Shown here: piece after piece, positions 49,682 to 60,055 of the stretch
How the letters are laid out: every line of letters starts with the position of its first letter
Numbering within the stretch: position 1 is the stretch's first letter
From: Caulobacter sp. X
GTDB taxonomy: Bacteria; Pseudomonadota; Alphaproteobacteria; Caulobacterales; Caulobacteraceae
Length of the DNA: 64,000 nucleotides
Direction: 5' to 3'
Assembly: GCF_002742635.1 (NCBI RefSeq)
Contig: NZ_PEGF01000001.1
Location: 2,232,001 to 2,296,000, forward strand
Notes under the pieces: model-generated
Seen by the model: only the letters and a program-made list of their open reading frames with translations
The model's database searches: none
What the model was told of the DNA's origin: nothing
Made by a program: the position numbers and the translations under genes

Positions 49682-49821
49682 GAGCGTGGCCCTCTGTGAG
49701 CGGACCACTTTTAACGCGCGAACTCGCCACTGCGAACCAGCTTCGCCATTGCGAAATAAACTGTGATCACTTGATCGCCTCACGGGCGAGCGAAACGCCC
49801 GCCCGGAAGCGACACAACGCC

Positions 49822-50475
49822 TTACAGGATGGACTGTCCCGTCGAGGCCCAGTCCTTCAGGAACTGCTCAAGGCCCTTGTCGGTCAGCGGGTGCTTGTAA
49901 AGATCCGTGAACACGGCCGGCGGGATCGTCACCACGTCGGCGCCAACGATGGCGGCTTCCTTGACGTGGCTGGCGTTGCGCACCGACGCGGCCAGGATTT
50001 CGGTCTCGTAGCCGTAGTTGTCATAGATCGTGCGGATGTCGCGGATCAGGTCCATGCCGTCGAAGCCGTAGTCGTCCAGGCGACCGATGAACGGCGAGAC
50101 GAAGGTCGCCCCGGCCTTGGCGGCCAGCAGCGCCTGAGTGGGCGAGAAGCATAGGGTGACGTTGGTCTTGATCTCTTCGTCGGCGAAGGCGGCGCAGGCG
50201 ATCAGACCGTCGCGCGTCAGCGGGATCTTCACCACGACGTTCGGGGCGATCTTCGCCAGCTTCTGGCCTTCGGCGATCATGGCGTCGGCGGTGGTCGCGG
50301 CGACCTCGGCGCTGATCGGGCCTGGGACGATGTCGCAGATCTCGGCGATCACCTCCAGCATCGGCCGGCCCGACTTGGCGATCAGGGTCGGGTTGGTGGT
50401 CACGCCGTCGATCAGGCCGGTGGAGGCCAGGTCGGCGATGACCTTGGTGTCGGTGCTGTCGAGGAAGATCTGCAT
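49822..50475 (-). CDS. tal: Transaldolase, small TalC/fructose-6-phosphate aldolase type
   Basis: This 217-residue protein is the short transaldolase type: [20 protein letters not shown], the motif [17 protein letters not shown], the Schiff-base lysine in [12 protein letters not shown] and the [20 protein letters not shown] strand. It exchanges dihydroxyacetone units between sugar phosphates in the pentose phosphate pathway, in keeping with the transketolase gene 6 kb away. A fructose-6-phosphate aldolase activity is an alternative for this subfamily. It is probably transcribed alone. Confidence 0.93.
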   Translation of the reverse strand: MQIFLDSTDTKVIADLASTGLIDGVTTNPTLIAKSGRPMLEVIAEICDIVPGPISAEVAATTADAMIAEGQKLAKIAPNVVVKIPLTRDGLIACAAFADEEIKTNVTLCFSPTQALLAAKAGATFVSPFIGRLDDYGFDGMDLIRDIRTIYDNYGYETEILAASVRNASHVKEAAIVGADVVTIPPAVFTDLYKHPLTDKGLEQFLKDWASTGQSIL

Positions 50476-50546
50476 GGTCGCTCGCGCTGGATTTTCTTGG
50501 AGAACTCGCCTCGGGTTTATCGCGCGCGCGGGCGGGACGCCAGCCG

Positions 50547-51428
50547 CTAGACGGTCAGATCCGACGCGATCAGTCGATCCGCCGTACGTTCGACCGCCAC
50601 GCGCCAGGGTTCCGGCTCGAAGTCGAACATCTCCCGCAACTTGGCGGTGTCGAGCGGTGAACGGGGCGGCCTTGGCGCGGGCTCGGCGAAGGCCGCCTGG
50701 GTCGTCGGCTCGATCTGGGCGCGCGCCCGCGGATCGCGATCGATCGCCGTCTTGGCGAAGTCGAAACGGCTGGTCTCGCCGGCGTTGGCGAAGTGAAAGA
50801 GGCCGAACGCCGGATCGCCCGACGGCGCGGCCGCCCAGCGCGGCGCGGTCGCGACCAGGAACGCGGCCAGGGCCTCGCCATCGGTCGGCGTCCCGAACTG
50901 GTCGGCGACGACCTTCAGAACGTCACGCTCCCGCGCCAGCCGCAGCATGAAGCTGACATAGTTGCGGCCGTAGCGGGAAAAGACCCAGGAGACGCGCAGC
51001 ACGACCGTGCGGGGATGGGCCCGCACCGCCTGCTCCCCGGCCAGCTTGGAGCGCCCGTAGACATTGATCGGCCGCGCCTCGTCGGTCTCGACATAGGGGC
51101 GGTCGGTCCGCCCATCGAACACCGCGTCGGTCGAGAGATGGACGAACGGCAGACCCCGCGCCGCGCAGGCCTCCGCCATCACGCCCGGCGCGGTCGCGTT
51201 GACCGCGAAGGCTTCATCGGGCCGAGACTCCGCGGGGTCGACCTGGGTGAAGGCGGCCGTATTGAGGACGAGATCGCAGTCCGCCGCCTCGATCACCTTC
51301 CGAATCTGGCTGACGTTCTCAAGATCGCATTCGGCGCGGGACAGGGCGATGATCTCGACCCCATCCCGGGCAGCCGCCCGGACGGCGGTGGCGACCTGCC
51401 CGGTCCCGCCGAACTGCAGGATCTTCAT
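50547..51428 (-). CDS. rfbD: dTDP-4-dehydrorhamnose reductase
   Basis: This 293-residue extended short-chain dehydrogenase reduces dTDP-4-keto-L-rhamnose to dTDP-L-rhamnose with NADPH. It begins [20 protein letters not shown], has [22 protein letters not shown], the THR-Tyr-Lys site [12 protein letters not shown]...[12 protein letters not shown], and the [18 protein letters not shown] segment of RmlD proteins. Its ATG overlaps the TGA stop of the upstream HAD phosphatase gene (4 bp), so the pair is co-translated. The rmlA, rmlB and rmlC genes are not in the window. Confidence 0.93.
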   Translation of the reverse strand: MKILQFGGTGQVATAVRAAARDGVEIIALSRAECDLENVSQIRKVIEAADCDLVLNTAAFTQVDPAESRPDEAFAVNATAPGVMAEACAARGLPFVHLSTDAVFDGRTDRPYVETDEARPINVYGRSKLAGEQAVRAHPRTVVLRVSWVFSRYGRNYVSFMLRLARERDVLKVVADQFGTPTDGEALAAFLVATAPRWAAAPSGDPAFGLFHFANAGETSRFDFAKTAIDRDPRARAQIEPTTQAAFAEPAPRPPRSPLDTAKLREMFDFEPEPWRVAVERTADRLIASDLTV

Positions 51429-51970
51429 TTCAGTTCTGGAACGCGATCGCCGAGCACCTGGGCGACGAAGGCCCGCAGATTGCCGCCCTTGAACAGATAG
51501 CCGGGCATGCCGGCGCGGTTACCCGCCTCCACGTCGATGTGGCGATCGCCGATGATCACGGCCTCTTCCGGCTTCAGGTTCCAATCGGCCAGACCCCGCA
51601 AGATCATGCCGGGATTAGGCTTGCGGTCCGGATGGTCAGCCACGCGATAGGCCTCGACGATCGCCGCTTCATGGAAGGGGGAATAGTAGAAGGCGTTGAT
51701 CTGACCGCCCAGCTCGGCCAGTTGGTCCTGCATGGCGTCGTGAAAGCGGTCCATGGCCGCCTCGTCGAAATAGCCGCGGCCGATGCCAGACTGGTTGGTG
51801 ACGACGAGGACTTTCAAGCCCGCCTTGCTGATCGCCGCCACGGCTTCCCGGGCGCCCTCGATCCAGTCCAGCCGCGCCGGATCGAAGACATAGCCGTGAT
51901 CGATGTTCAGGACGCCATCGCGGTCCAGGAAAACAGCCTTCAGGGGCGGAAGATCAGAGGCGCCGGTCAT
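51425..51970 (-). CDS. gmhB: HAD-IIIA family sugar phosphatase (GmhB-like)
   Basis: This 181-residue phosphatase has HAD motif I FLDRDGVLNIDHGYV (nucleophile and acid Asp), motif II VTNQSGIGRGY and the late AVIIGDRHIDVEAGNRAGM. It resembles GmhB, which removes the 7-phosphate of heptose bisphosphate for LPS core precursors. The loop that in GmhB holds zinc (Cys-His...Cys-x-Cys) reads YYSPFHEAAIVEAYR and then DHPDRKPNPGM here, so the cysteines are missing and the exact substrate is unsure. The start at 51970 was chosen for family fit. It overlaps rfbD by 4 bp. Confidence 0.8.
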   Translation of the reverse strand: MTGASDLPPLKAVFLDRDGVLNIDHGYVFDPARLDWIEGAREAVAAISKAGLKVLVVTNQSGIGRGYFDEAAMDRFHDAMQDQLAELGGQINAFYYSPFHEAAIVEAYRVADHPDRKPNPGMILRGLADWNLKPEEAVIIGDRHIDVEAGNRAGMPGYLFKGGNLRAFVAQVLGDRVPELK

Positions 51971-52072
51971 GCCTTGAGCAGTACCGCGCGCGAGAGGAAT
52001 TCGCCAGACCACTGTCTTGGCCTCGACACGGATTGCGCTCTAGAAGGGCGTATCTCCCAGGGGAATTCCTCG

Positions 52073-53233
52073 ATGACGAACGCCTTCGCCGACGCCGCCC
52101 GCTTGCGCGACCGCCTCAAGACCTGGGCGACCGAGGCGGCCTACCCACTTTGGTGGACGGTTGGGGCGGACCAAGACAAGGGCGGCTTTTTCGAGAAGCT
52201 GGACCTCGAAGGCGCGCCGGTGGACGGTCCGCGTCGCGGTCGGGTCCTGCCGCGCCAGATCTTCTCGTTCTCGATCGCCGGAGAGCTCGGCTGGACAGGG
52301 CCCTGGCGAGAAGCGGTGGAACACGGCCTGTCCTTCTACCTCTCCGCCTACCGGCGCCCCGATGGCCTATTCCGGACCCTGATCGGTCCCAACGGCGAGA
52401 GCCTGGACGAGACGGCGGAACTCTACGATCAGGCCTTCGCCATGTTCGCCCTGGCGGCTGTCGCGAAAGCGCTTCCAGCCCGGGCCGCCGAAGCCAGGGC
52501 GATCGCCATCGAGGTGCGGGAAAAGCTGATCGCGGAGCGCAAGCACCCGATCGCCGGCTTTCACAACTTCAATCCTCCGACCTCGCCGCTGCAGTCGAAC
52601 CCTCACATGCACCTGTTCGAGGCGATGCTGGCCTGGAACGAGGTCGACGCCGATCCGGCCTGGCGCGCGCTGGCCGACGAGATCGCCGAACTCGCCCTGT
52701 CGAAGTTCATCCAGGCCGAAAGCGGCCAGCTTCGCGAATTCTTCGACCTGGACTGGAGCGCGGCGCCAGGCGTCGAAGGTCGTATCTGCGAACCGGGGCA
52801 CCAGTTCGAGTGGGGCTGGCTGCTGCTGCGCTGGGGCAAGCTCGCAGGCCGGGCCGATGCGACCAAGGCGGCGCTGCGCATGATCGACGACGCCGAAGCC
52901 AAGGGCGTCGATCTGGCGCGCGGCGTGGCGATCAACGCCCTGCTCGACGACTTCTCGATCCACGACAACGGCGCGCGCCTGTGGCCGCAGACCGAACGGA
53001 TCAAGGCCGCGGTGCTCGCCGCCGAGATCACCGGCGAGGCCAGGTACTGGGACATGGCCGCCGCTGGCGCGGAGGGTCTGCTGGCCTACCTGCGCACCCC
53101 GGTCCCCGGGTTATGGCGTGACAAATACCAGCCCGACGAGACCTTCGTGGAGGAGCCGGCGCCAGCCAGCTCCTTCTACCACATCGTCCTGGCGATCCTG
53201 GAGCTCGACAGGACGATCAGCGCGCGGGCGTAA
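52073..53233 (+). CDS. AGE family sugar isomerase/epimerase (mannose-6-phosphate isomerase-like)
   Basis: This 386-residue protein belongs to the N-acylglucosamine 2-epimerase family with an alpha6/alpha6 barrel. Conserved segments are YPLWWTVGADQDKGGFFE near the start, LPRQIFSFS, FHNFNPPTSPLQSNPHMHLF with its histidine, EPGHQFEWGWLLLRWG with the catalytic His, and DKYQPDETFVEEPAPASSFY at the end. Members interconvert mannose and fructose (or their 6-phosphates) or N-acetyl sugars. It faces a mannose-1-phosphate guanylyltransferase gene, so a role as the isomerase that feeds GDP-mannose is the best inference. An AGGGGA site precedes the start. Confidence 0.85.
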   Translation: MTNAFADAARLRDRLKTWATEAAYPLWWTVGADQDKGGFFEKLDLEGAPVDGPRRGRVLPRQIFSFSIAGELGWTGPWREAVEHGLSFYLSAYRRPDGLFRTLIGPNGESLDETAELYDQAFAMFALAAVAKALPARAAEARAIAIEVREKLIAERKHPIAGFHNFNPPTSPLQSNPHMHLFEAMLAWNEVDADPAWRALADEIAELALSKFIQAESGQLREFFDLDWSAAPGVEGRICEPGHQFEWGWLLLRWGKLAGRADATKAALRMIDDAEAKGVDLARGVAINALLDDFSIHDNGARLWPQTERIKAAVLAAEITGEARYWDMAAAGAEGLLAYLRTPVPGLWRDKYQPDETFVEEPAPASSFYHIVLAILELDRTISARA

Positions 53234-53239
53234 GCGAGA

Positions 53240-54550
53240 CTATCGCGGGCGGGTGACCAGCAGGGTCGCCGCCCCGATAGCGCGAGCGCGCACCTCGGCC
53301 TCCAGCGGGATGACGGCCCCGGCGGCGTAGACGTCGCCGTCCATCTCCAGAACGCCTTCGAGCAGCTGGACCGTGGATGCGGGCAGATCGAAGGTCTGGC
53401 CCGCCGAGGCGCGCCGCAGCTCGACGTCGAAGCCGTCCGTGGAGACCAGGGTCTCGGTCCCATTCGGCGAGGCGCTGCGGCGCGAGGCGATCGAGCGTCC
53501 CTTGGCCTTGAGACCGTCGACCAGCGTCTTGACCGACTGGCTATCCTTGCGATGACAGACCAGCACGGCGTCCGGTTCCACCACCACGACGATGTCGCTG
53601 ACGCCGATCACGCCGACATAGGGGCCGGTCGAGCGTACGAGCACGCCCGTCGCGCCATGAAGGTCCACGTCACCAGCACGGGCGTTGCCTTCGCCGTCGC
53701 GAACCGAAGCCTCCCAGATCGCGTCCCAGGCTCCGAGGTCGGACCAGGCGAAGGCGGCGGGCACCACGGCGGCCTTCTGGGTCCGCTCCATGACCGCGTA
53801 GTCCAGCGAGATCTTCTTGGCCTGAGCGAAGGCCTCCCGATCGAGCCGGCCGATGCCCGCCTCGAGCTCAAGGGCTGCGGCGCAGGCCTTGGCGGCGGCC
53901 GCGACGGTCGGCTCGAAGGCCTCGAACTCACCGAGAAGGGTCGCGGCCTTGAAAGCGAAGTTGCCGCTGTTCCACAGATAGCCCTCGAGCAGGTAGCGCT
54001 CGGCGGTGGCCTGATCGGGCTTCTCGACGAAGGCGGCGACCGCGCGGACCGAACCGTCCAGCAGCGCCTCCCCAGGACGAATGTATCCGAAGCCGGTGGC
54101 GGGGACGGTCGGCTGGACGCCGAACGTGACGATCAGCCCCTGTTCAGCCGCCTGCGCCGCCGCCAGCGCCGCTCGCTCAAAGATCTCTGGCTCGGAAATG
54201 TGGTGATCGGCCGCCAGCATCAGCACGACGCCGTCCGGATCCTGCCGCTCGACATAGGCGGCCGCCGCGGCCACGGCGGGCGCGGAATCCCGCGCTTCCG
54301 GCTCCACCAGGATCGTGGTCCAGGCGCCGATCTCGGCCGTCTGTTCAGCGACGAAGCCCACCATGGCCTCGCCAGTGACCACCACCACCTCGGCGACGCC
54401 CGGGATATCCTTCACCCGCAGCACCGTTTCCTGGAACGAGGAGCGATCGCCGACCAGCTTCAGGAACTGTTTGGGTTGGTCGCTTCTTGAGGCGGGCCAC
54501 AGACGCGTGCCCGAACCGCCACATAGGATTACCGGATAGATCGCAGCCAA
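53240..54550 (-). CDS. manC: Mannose-1-phosphate guanylyltransferase
   Basis: This 436-residue enzyme makes GDP-mannose from mannose-1-phosphate and GTP. It shows the nucleotide loop YPVILCGGSGTRLWPASRSD followed by QPKQFL, MLAADHHISEP, and the mannose-specific FVEKPDQATAERYL and YLWNSGNF segments; SLDYAVMERT is also conserved. The C-terminal 60 residues form a reduced cupin-like segment (RASAGQTFDLPASTVQLLEG), shorter than in bifunctional enzymes that also isomerise mannose-6-phosphate. That fits the separate AGE-type isomerase encoded next to it. Confidence 0.93.
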   Translation of the reverse strand: MAAIYPVILCGGSGTRLWPASRSDQPKQFLKLVGDRSSFQETVLRVKDIPGVAEVVVVTGEAMVGFVAEQTAEIGAWTTILVEPEARDSAPAVAAAAAYVERQDPDGVVLMLAADHHISEPEIFERAALAAAQAAEQGLIVTFGVQPTVPATGFGYIRPGEALLDGSVRAVAAFVEKPDQATAERYLLEGYLWNSGNFAFKAATLLGEFEAFEPTVAAAAKACAAALELEAGIGRLDREAFAQAKKISLDYAVMERTQKAAVVPAAFAWSDLGAWDAIWEASVRDGEGNARAGDVDLHGATGVLVRSTGPYVGVIGVSDIVVVVEPDAVLVCHRKDSQSVKTLVDGLKAKGRSIASRRSASPNGTETLVSTDGFDVELRRASAGQTFDLPASTVQLLEGVLEMDGDVYAAGAVIPLEAEVRARAIGAATLLVTRPR

Positions 54551-54644
54551 GACTTATATCCCCACACCTTAGTCTTTCGCCTCTGATAGGGCGTTGTTGC
54601 GACGGGTGCTTAAAGGGAAAGCCGCCAGTAACGAAGAGTTTTCG

Positions 54645-56699
54645 TCAGCCTGGAACGCCAGCGTGCAGTTCGGCCAGCCAGGCGTCGGCCGTGGCGTCGG
54701 ACGGCATCCGCCAATCGCCGCGCGGAGACAGGGCGCCGCCGGATGAAATCTTAGGCCCGTTCGGCACGGCCGAACGCTTGAACTGATTGGCGAAGAAGCG
54801 TTTCAGGAACAGTTCCAGCCAGCGCTTGATCTCGGATAGGTCGTAGGCGCGACGGGCGTTTTCCGGCAGTCCCACCGGCCAGCCGCCCCTGTCTATGTCA
54901 TGCCAAGCGCTCCAGGCCAGGAAGGCGATCTTGGACGGCGCCATGCCATAACGCGTCATATAGTAGAGGTTGAAGTCCTGCAGGGCGTAGGGACCGACAA
55001 AGCTCTCGGTCGCCTGCACCTCTTCACCGGGGACCAGCTCCGGCGAGATTTCGGTGGCCAGGATGTCCTCCAGCAGCGCCGTCGTGCTGGCGTCGACATC
55101 GCCGGAGTGAGCCACGAAGCGGATCAGGTGCTGGATCAGCGTCTTGGGCGCCCCGCAATTGGGGTTGTAGTGGCTCATATGATCGCCGACGCCATAGGTG
55201 CACCAGCCCAAGGCCAGCTCCGACAGGTCGCCCGTGCCGACGACCAGCGCGGCGTTGTGGTTCGCCAGTCTGAACAGGTAGTCGGTGCGCAGACCCGCCT
55301 GCACGTTCTCGAATGTCACGTCATAGACCGCCTCGCCCCGGCCAAACGGGTGGTCTAGATCCTTCAGCATCTGGGTCGCGGCCGGGCGGATGTCGAGCTC
55401 GGCGGCGGTCACGCCCATGGCCTTCATCAGCGCCCAGGCGTTCAACTTTGTCCGGTCGGACGTCGCGAAACCCGGCAGCGTGTAGGCCAGGATGTTTTCG
55501 CGCGGCAGCGAGAGCTGATCGACGGCCTTGGCGGCCACCAGCAGCGCCTGGGTGGAGTCGAGGCCGCCCGAGATGCCGATCACCAGCTTCTTGAGACCCG
55601 AAGCCTCCAGACGGCGCGCCAGGCCCTGGACCTGGATGTTGTAGGCCTCGTAGCAGTTCTCGCGCAGCTTGGCGGGATCGGACGGCGTGAACGGGAAACG
55701 CTCGACGCCGCGCGCCAGGGTCAGGTCACCGGCGGGCGCGTGGAAATCGAACGGGATCACTCGGAACGGAACCTTGGGCGGAGCCAGGGCGATGGAGTCG
55801 CCGAAGCTGCCGACCCGCATCCGCTCCTGCCGGATCCGCTCGACGTCGACGTCGGCGAAGGTCCACGCCGGCCCGGTGGAGAACCGCGTGGTCTCGGCCA
55901 GCAGCTGGCCCATCTCGTGGATGTCGACATGGCCGTCCCAGGCCAGGTCCGTGGAGCTCTCGCCCGCCCCAGCGGCGGAATAGACATAGGCCGCGATCGC
56001 CCGCGACGACTGGCTGGCGCACAGCAGGCGGCGGGTCTCGGACTTGCCGATGGTGATGTTGCTGGCGGACAGGTTCAGCAGGATCTCGGCGCCGGCCAGG
56101 GCCTGAGCCGTGCTGGGCGGATTGGGCGTCCAGACGTCCTCGCAGATCTCGACGCCGACGGTGAACGGCGTGGCGCCGCTGGCGCGGAACAGGACGTCGG
56201 TCCCGAACGGAACAGACTGGCCTGCGAGGTTCAGGGTCTTGCCGGCAACGCCCGCGCCCGGCGTGAACCAGCGGCGCTCGTAGAACTCGCGGTAGTTGGG
56301 AAGAAAGCTCTTCGGGACGACGCCCAGCACCTTACCGCCTTGGATCGCGACGGCCGTATTGTAGAGGCGGCCGGCATCGCGCAGCGGCGCGCCCACGACC
56401 ATCATCGGCGAGAGCGCGCGGCTCTCCTCGGCCAAGGTCGCGATCGCGGCCTCGACGGCGTCCAGCAGCACCTCCTGCTGCAGCAGGTCATCGATCGTGT
56501 AGCCGGTCAGGCCCAGCTCGGGGAACACGATGACCGCGACGCCGGCGTCGTGCGCCTCGCGCGCCAGGGCCAGGACGCTCTGGGCGTTCCTGACGGGATC
56601 GGCCAGCTTCACCTTCGGCACGGCGGTCGCCACCCGGACGAAGCCGTGGCGGTAGGGCGAGAAGAACGACGGACTACCCAAGCGACCGGCCTTTCCCAT
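54645..56699 (-). CDS. nadE: Glutamine-dependent NAD+ synthetase
   Basis: This 684-residue enzyme amidates nicotinic acid adenine dinucleotide to NAD+. The N-terminal nitrilase-fold glutaminase (about 1-290) has the Glu-Lys-Cys triad in [26 protein letters not shown] and [10 protein letters not shown]. The C-terminal synthetase (about 330-684) has the ATP loop [29 protein letters not shown] and the [14 protein letters not shown] and DHMSHYNPN segments. The opening [23 protein letters not shown] is common for this long type. The gene is divergent from transketolase. Confidence 0.97.
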   Translation of the reverse strand: MGKAGRLGSPSFFSPYRHGFVRVATAVPKVKLADPVRNAQSVLALAREAHDAGVAVIVFPELGLTGYTIDDLLQQEVLLDAVEAAIATLAEESRALSPMMVVGAPLRDAGRLYNTAVAIQGGKVLGVVPKSFLPNYREFYERRWFTPGAGVAGKTLNLAGQSVPFGTDVLFRASGATPFTVGVEICEDVWTPNPPSTAQALAGAEILLNLSASNITIGKSETRRLLCASQSSRAIAAYVYSAAGAGESSTDLAWDGHVDIHEMGQLLAETTRFSTGPAWTFADVDVERIRQERMRVGSFGDSIALAPPKVPFRVIPFDFHAPAGDLTLARGVERFPFTPSDPAKLRENCYEAYNIQVQGLARRLEASGLKKLVIGISGGLDSTQALLVAAKAVDQLSLPRENILAYTLPGFATSDRTKLNAWALMKAMGVTAAELDIRPAATQMLKDLDHPFGRGEAVYDVTFENVQAGLRTDYLFRLANHNAALVVGTGDLSELALGWCTYGVGDHMSHYNPNCGAPKTLIQHLIRFVAHSGDVDASTTALLEDILATEISPELVPGEEVQATESFVGPYALQDFNLYYMTRYGMAPSKIAFLAWSAWHDIDRGGWPVGLPENARRAYDLSEIKRWLELFLKRFFANQFKRSAVPNGPKISSGGALSPRGDWRMPSDATADAWLAELHAGVPG

Positions 56700-56893
56700 C
56701 TTGCGGCCGCCTTATGCTGAAAGTGAGCATAAGGCGCGCTCCAGCTATAACGCCTGCGGAGCATGTTGCATAGCGCCCACGGCGGGCGATCGGCTCCCCT
56801 CTTGAGCCCCTGTCGCGGGTTGACCCCTCCGGGTTCCCATGCGACTGCGCCGATCGCGCAGCCCCGCAAAACAACGATAAAGACGGAACTTCC

Positions 56894-58855
56894 ATGCCCG
56901 TTTCGCCCATCAAGATGGCCGACGCGATCCGCGTCCTTTCCATGGACGCCGTGCACAAGGCCAAGTCCGGCCACCAAGGCATGCCGATGGGCATGGCCGA
57001 CGTGGCGACGGTGCTTTGGAGCAAGTTCCTGAAGTTCGACGCGTCCAAGCCCGACTGGGCCGACCGCGACCGCTTCGTCCTGTCGGCCGGCCACGGCTCG
57101 ATGCTGCTCTATTCCCTGCTTCACCTGACCGGCTTCAAGGCCGTGACGATGAAGGAGATCGAGAATTTCCGTCAGTGGGGTTCGCTGACCCCCGGCCATC
57201 CGGAAGTCCACCACACCCCGGGCGTCGAGACCACCACGGGTCCGCTGGGCCAAGGCTTGGCGACCGCCGTCGGCATGGCGATGGCCGAAGCCCATCTGGC
57301 CGCCCGCTTTGGCCATGACCTCGTCGACCACCGCACCTGGGTGATCGCCGGCGACGGCTGCCTGATGGAGGGCGTCAGCCACGAGGCGATCAGCATCGCC
57401 GGCCGCCTTCGCCTGAAGAAGCTGACGGTGCTGTTCGACGACAACAACACCACGATCGACGGCGAGGCCACGATCTCCGAGACCGGCGACCAGGTCGCCC
57501 GCTTCAAGGCCGCCGGCTGGGCCGTAAAGGTCGTCGACGGCCACGACCACGGCAAGATCGCCGCCGCCCTGCGCTGGGCCACCAAGCAGGACCGCCCGAC
57601 CATGATCGCGTGCAAGACGCTGATCTCGAAGGGCGCGGGTCCCAAGGAAGGCGACCCCCACAGCCACGGCTACACCCTGTTCGACGACCAGATCAAAGCC
57701 GCCCGCGAGGCCATGGGCTGGGACGCCGCGCCGTTCACCGTGCCGGACGACATCGCCAAGGCCTGGAAGAGCGTCGGCCGCCGCGGCGCGAAGGTCCGCA
57801 AGGCCTGGGAGGCCAAACTCTCGGCCTCGGCGTATGCCAGCGACTTCACCCGCGCCATGAAGGGCGAGCTGCCCGCCAACGCCTTCGAGGCGCTGGACGC
57901 CCACATCGCCAAGGCCCTCGAGACCAAGCCGGTCAACGCCACCCGCGTTCACTCGGGCTCGGCCCTGGATCACCTGGTCCCCGTGATCCCCGAGATGATC
58001 GGCGGCTCGGCTGACCTGACCGGCTCGAACAACACCCTGGTCAAGGGCATGGGCGCGTTCGACACGCCTGACTACAAGGGTCGCTACGTCCACTATGGCG
58101 TCCGCGAGTTCGGCATGGCCGCGGCCATGAACGGCATGTCGCTGCACGGCGGCGTGATCCCCTACTCGGGCACCTTCCTGGCCTTCGCCGACTACAGCCG
58201 CGCGGCCATCCGCCTGGGCGCGCTGATGGAGGCCCGCGTCATCCACGTGATGACCCACGACTCCATCGGCCTGGGCGAGGACGGCCCCACCCACCAGCCG
58301 GTCGAGCACGTCGCCTCACTGCGCGCCATTCCGAACCTGTTGGTCTTCCGCCCGGCCGACGCGGTCGAAGCCGCCGAGTGCTGGAAGGTCGCCCTGCAAC
58401 AACAGCGCACGCCGTCGGTCATGGCTCTGTCGCGCCAGAAGACCCCGCACGTGCGCACCCAGGGCGGCGATCTTTCCGCAAAGGGCGCCTACGAGTTGCT
58501 GGCGGCCGACGGCGGCGAGGCGCAGGTGACGATCTTCGCCTCGGGCACCGAGGTCGGCGTCGCCGTCGCCGCCCGCGACATCCTGCAGGCCAAGGGCAAG
58601 CCGACCCGCGTCGTCTCGACCCCCTGCTGGGAGCTGTTCGACAAGCAGGACGCCGCCTACCAGGCGGCCGTCATCGGCAAGGCCCCGGTGCGCATCGCCG
58701 TCGAGGCCGGCGTGCGCATGGGCTGGGAGCGCTTCATCGGCGAGGATGGCAAGTTCGTCGGCATGAAGAGCTTCGGCGCCTCCGCGCCGTTCGAGGTGCT
58801 CTACCAGAAGTTCGGCATCACCGCCGAAGCCGTGGCTGAAGCCGCGCTGAGCTAA
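56894..58855 (+). CDS. tkt: Transketolase
   Basis: This 653-residue thiamine diphosphate enzyme moves two-carbon units in the pentose phosphate pathway. The pyrophosphate-binding region has GHQGMPMGMADV, GHGSMLLYSLLHLTG, GPLGQGLATAVGMAMAE and the ThDP motif GDGCLMEGVSHEA...DDNNTTIDG. The pyrimidine-binding region has GSADLTGSNNT, YVHYGVREFGMAAAMNGM and THDSIGLGEDGPTHQPVEH. Length and motifs are complete. It is divergent from nadE and faces the porin gene. Confidence 0.97.
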   Translation: MPVSPIKMADAIRVLSMDAVHKAKSGHQGMPMGMADVATVLWSKFLKFDASKPDWADRDRFVLSAGHGSMLLYSLLHLTGFKAVTMKEIENFRQWGSLTPGHPEVHHTPGVETTTGPLGQGLATAVGMAMAEAHLAARFGHDLVDHRTWVIAGDGCLMEGVSHEAISIAGRLRLKKLTVLFDDNNTTIDGEATISETGDQVARFKAAGWAVKVVDGHDHGKIAAALRWATKQDRPTMIACKTLISKGAGPKEGDPHSHGYTLFDDQIKAAREAMGWDAAPFTVPDDIAKAWKSVGRRGAKVRKAWEAKLSASAYASDFTRAMKGELPANAFEALDAHIAKALETKPVNATRVHSGSALDHLVPVIPEMIGGSADLTGSNNTLVKGMGAFDTPDYKGRYVHYGVREFGMAAAMNGMSLHGGVIPYSGTFLAFADYSRAAIRLGALMEARVIHVMTHDSIGLGEDGPTHQPVEHVASLRAIPNLLVFRPADAVEAAECWKVALQQQRTPSVMALSRQKTPHVRTQGGDLSAKGAYELLAADGGEAQVTIFASGTEVGVAVAARDILQAKGKPTRVVSTPCWELFDKQDAAYQAAVIGKAPVRIAVEAGVRMGWERFIGEDGKFVGMKSFGASAPFEVLYQKFGITAEAVAEAALS

Positions 58856-58864
58856 GCTCCGGAC

Positions 58865-58888
58865 GGGGTGGCGTCAGAACGCCACCCC
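58865..58888. terminator. Hairpin between tkt and the porin gene
   Basis: A perfect 10-bp stem (GGGGTGGCGT / ACGCCACCCC) with a CAGA loop begins 9 bp after the transketolase stop and overlaps the last codons of the facing porin gene. No U-run follows. It may end tkt transcription. Confidence 0.5.
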
Positions 58889-60055
58889 GAACCGCACCGT
58901 GGCGACCAGGGCGTGGCCGACGCCACGGTCGGCGCCCGGATTGCGAACGTACTGAAGGTCCGGCTGGATGGTGACCGGACCAATCTTGTCGGAATAGGTG
59001 ACCTCGATGGCGCTCTCCGCGCGCGTCAGGTCTTGCCCTTCATCGAGCGTGTTGGCTCGGAACTTGCCCGTCAGGAAGGCCTGGTTGACGCCGATCGAGA
59101 AGGCGCTGTCCGGTCGGCTTTCGAAGACGCGCTCGACCAGCAGACCCGCCTGCCAGCCGCCCCGGAAGGCGGTGGTGTCGCCATCGGAAAGGCCGAGGCG
59201 CGCGAAGGCGGTCGTCTTGCGCGCCGCATCTTCGTCCTGTCCGCTCAGCTGGCGCTCCAGCAGCAGATAGGCGCCCTGCGCCGTCTTGGCGGCCGGATAG
59301 CCGGCGGCGGTCACATCTCGGAGGTCTGGCTGTTTCTTGGTGTAGCGCCAGGCGCCGAACGCCACCTTGCCGCGCCCCTGCCAGCCCGCCTCGGCGATGG
59401 TCAGCAAACCGTGCTCGAACTCGGTGCAGACGCCGCCTGGATCGCCAAGCACCCCCGCATGGGCGTTGATCGCCGCGGCCTGGACATAGACGTGTTCGTT
59501 CGGCGTCCAGCGAACGCGCGCCGAGAGGGCCGTCGATGGGAAAATGGATGGTCCGTTCGGCCCCGTGGCCGCCAGCTCGGAGCCAATGCCAAAGGCCGGC
59601 GCCAGCAGCAGACCGGCGCTGTCGTTGGCGTAGAATTCGCTGTTCAGGTCGTAGAGCCCCACAAGCACCGAGGCCTTGTCGCCAAAGCCTTGTTCGACCC
59701 AGGCCTCGAACAGACGAGCGCGCTGGCGCGACACCTCGATGTTGTTCACGCCCTGCAGCGTACCCGCGTCATCGTTGGGCATGCCGCCGCTGTTGTTCAG
59801 CAGCAGAGCGTGCGCCCTGGCGCCCTTCCAGCCGATCGCCTTCTCCAGATCGACGTCGGCGCCGATCTGGAGATCATCCAGCACCCGACCGCGCTTGGCG
59901 AGCCCGCCGCTGACCACGCCCGCCACGTCCACGGTATAGCCGCCGCTGAAGGCGACAGCGGACGAAGCTTGTTCCGTCGCCCCGGCGCTCGCGCTGATCG
60001 CCAGCGCGCCGGCGACAGCTCCTATCCCGAGCGTGATATGGTTGTGCTGGCGCAT
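58874..60055 (-). CDS. OprB-type carbohydrate porin
   Basis: This 393-residue outer-membrane protein has a signal peptide (LGIGAVAGALAISASAGA, cleavage near AGATEQ) and the pattern of a beta-barrel: alternating polar and hydrophobic strands, GLYDLNSEFYANDSAGLLLAPAFGIGSELA, YVRNPGADRGVGHALVATVRFGVAF with the terminal Phe needed for insertion. The segment QPDLQYVRNPGAD is a well-known mark of the OprB family, which takes up glucose and other sugars. The promoter region holds a 13-bp tandem repeat. It faces the transketolase gene. Confidence 0.9.
   Translation of the reverse strand: MRQHNHITLGIGAVAGALAISASAGATEQASSAVAFSGGYTVDVAGVVSGGLAKRGRVLDDLQIGADVDLEKAIGWKGARAHALLLNNSGGMPNDDAGTLQGVNNIEVSRQRARLFEAWVEQGFGDKASVLVGLYDLNSEFYANDSAGLLLAPAFGIGSELAATGPNGPSIFPSTALSARVRWTPNEHVYVQAAAINAHAGVLGDPGGVCTEFEHGLLTIAEAGWQGRGKVAFGAWRYTKKQPDLRDVTAAGYPAAKTAQGAYLLLERQLSGQDEDAARKTTAFARLGLSDGDTTAFRGGWQAGLLVERVFESRPDSAFSIGVNQAFLTGKFRANTLDEGQDLTRAESAIEVTYSDKIGPVTIQPDLQYVRNPGADRGVGHALVATVRFGVAF

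Noticed and set aside
49783..49801. 6-bp hairpin after transaldolase
   Set aside because: Short stem, no U-run; could be chance.
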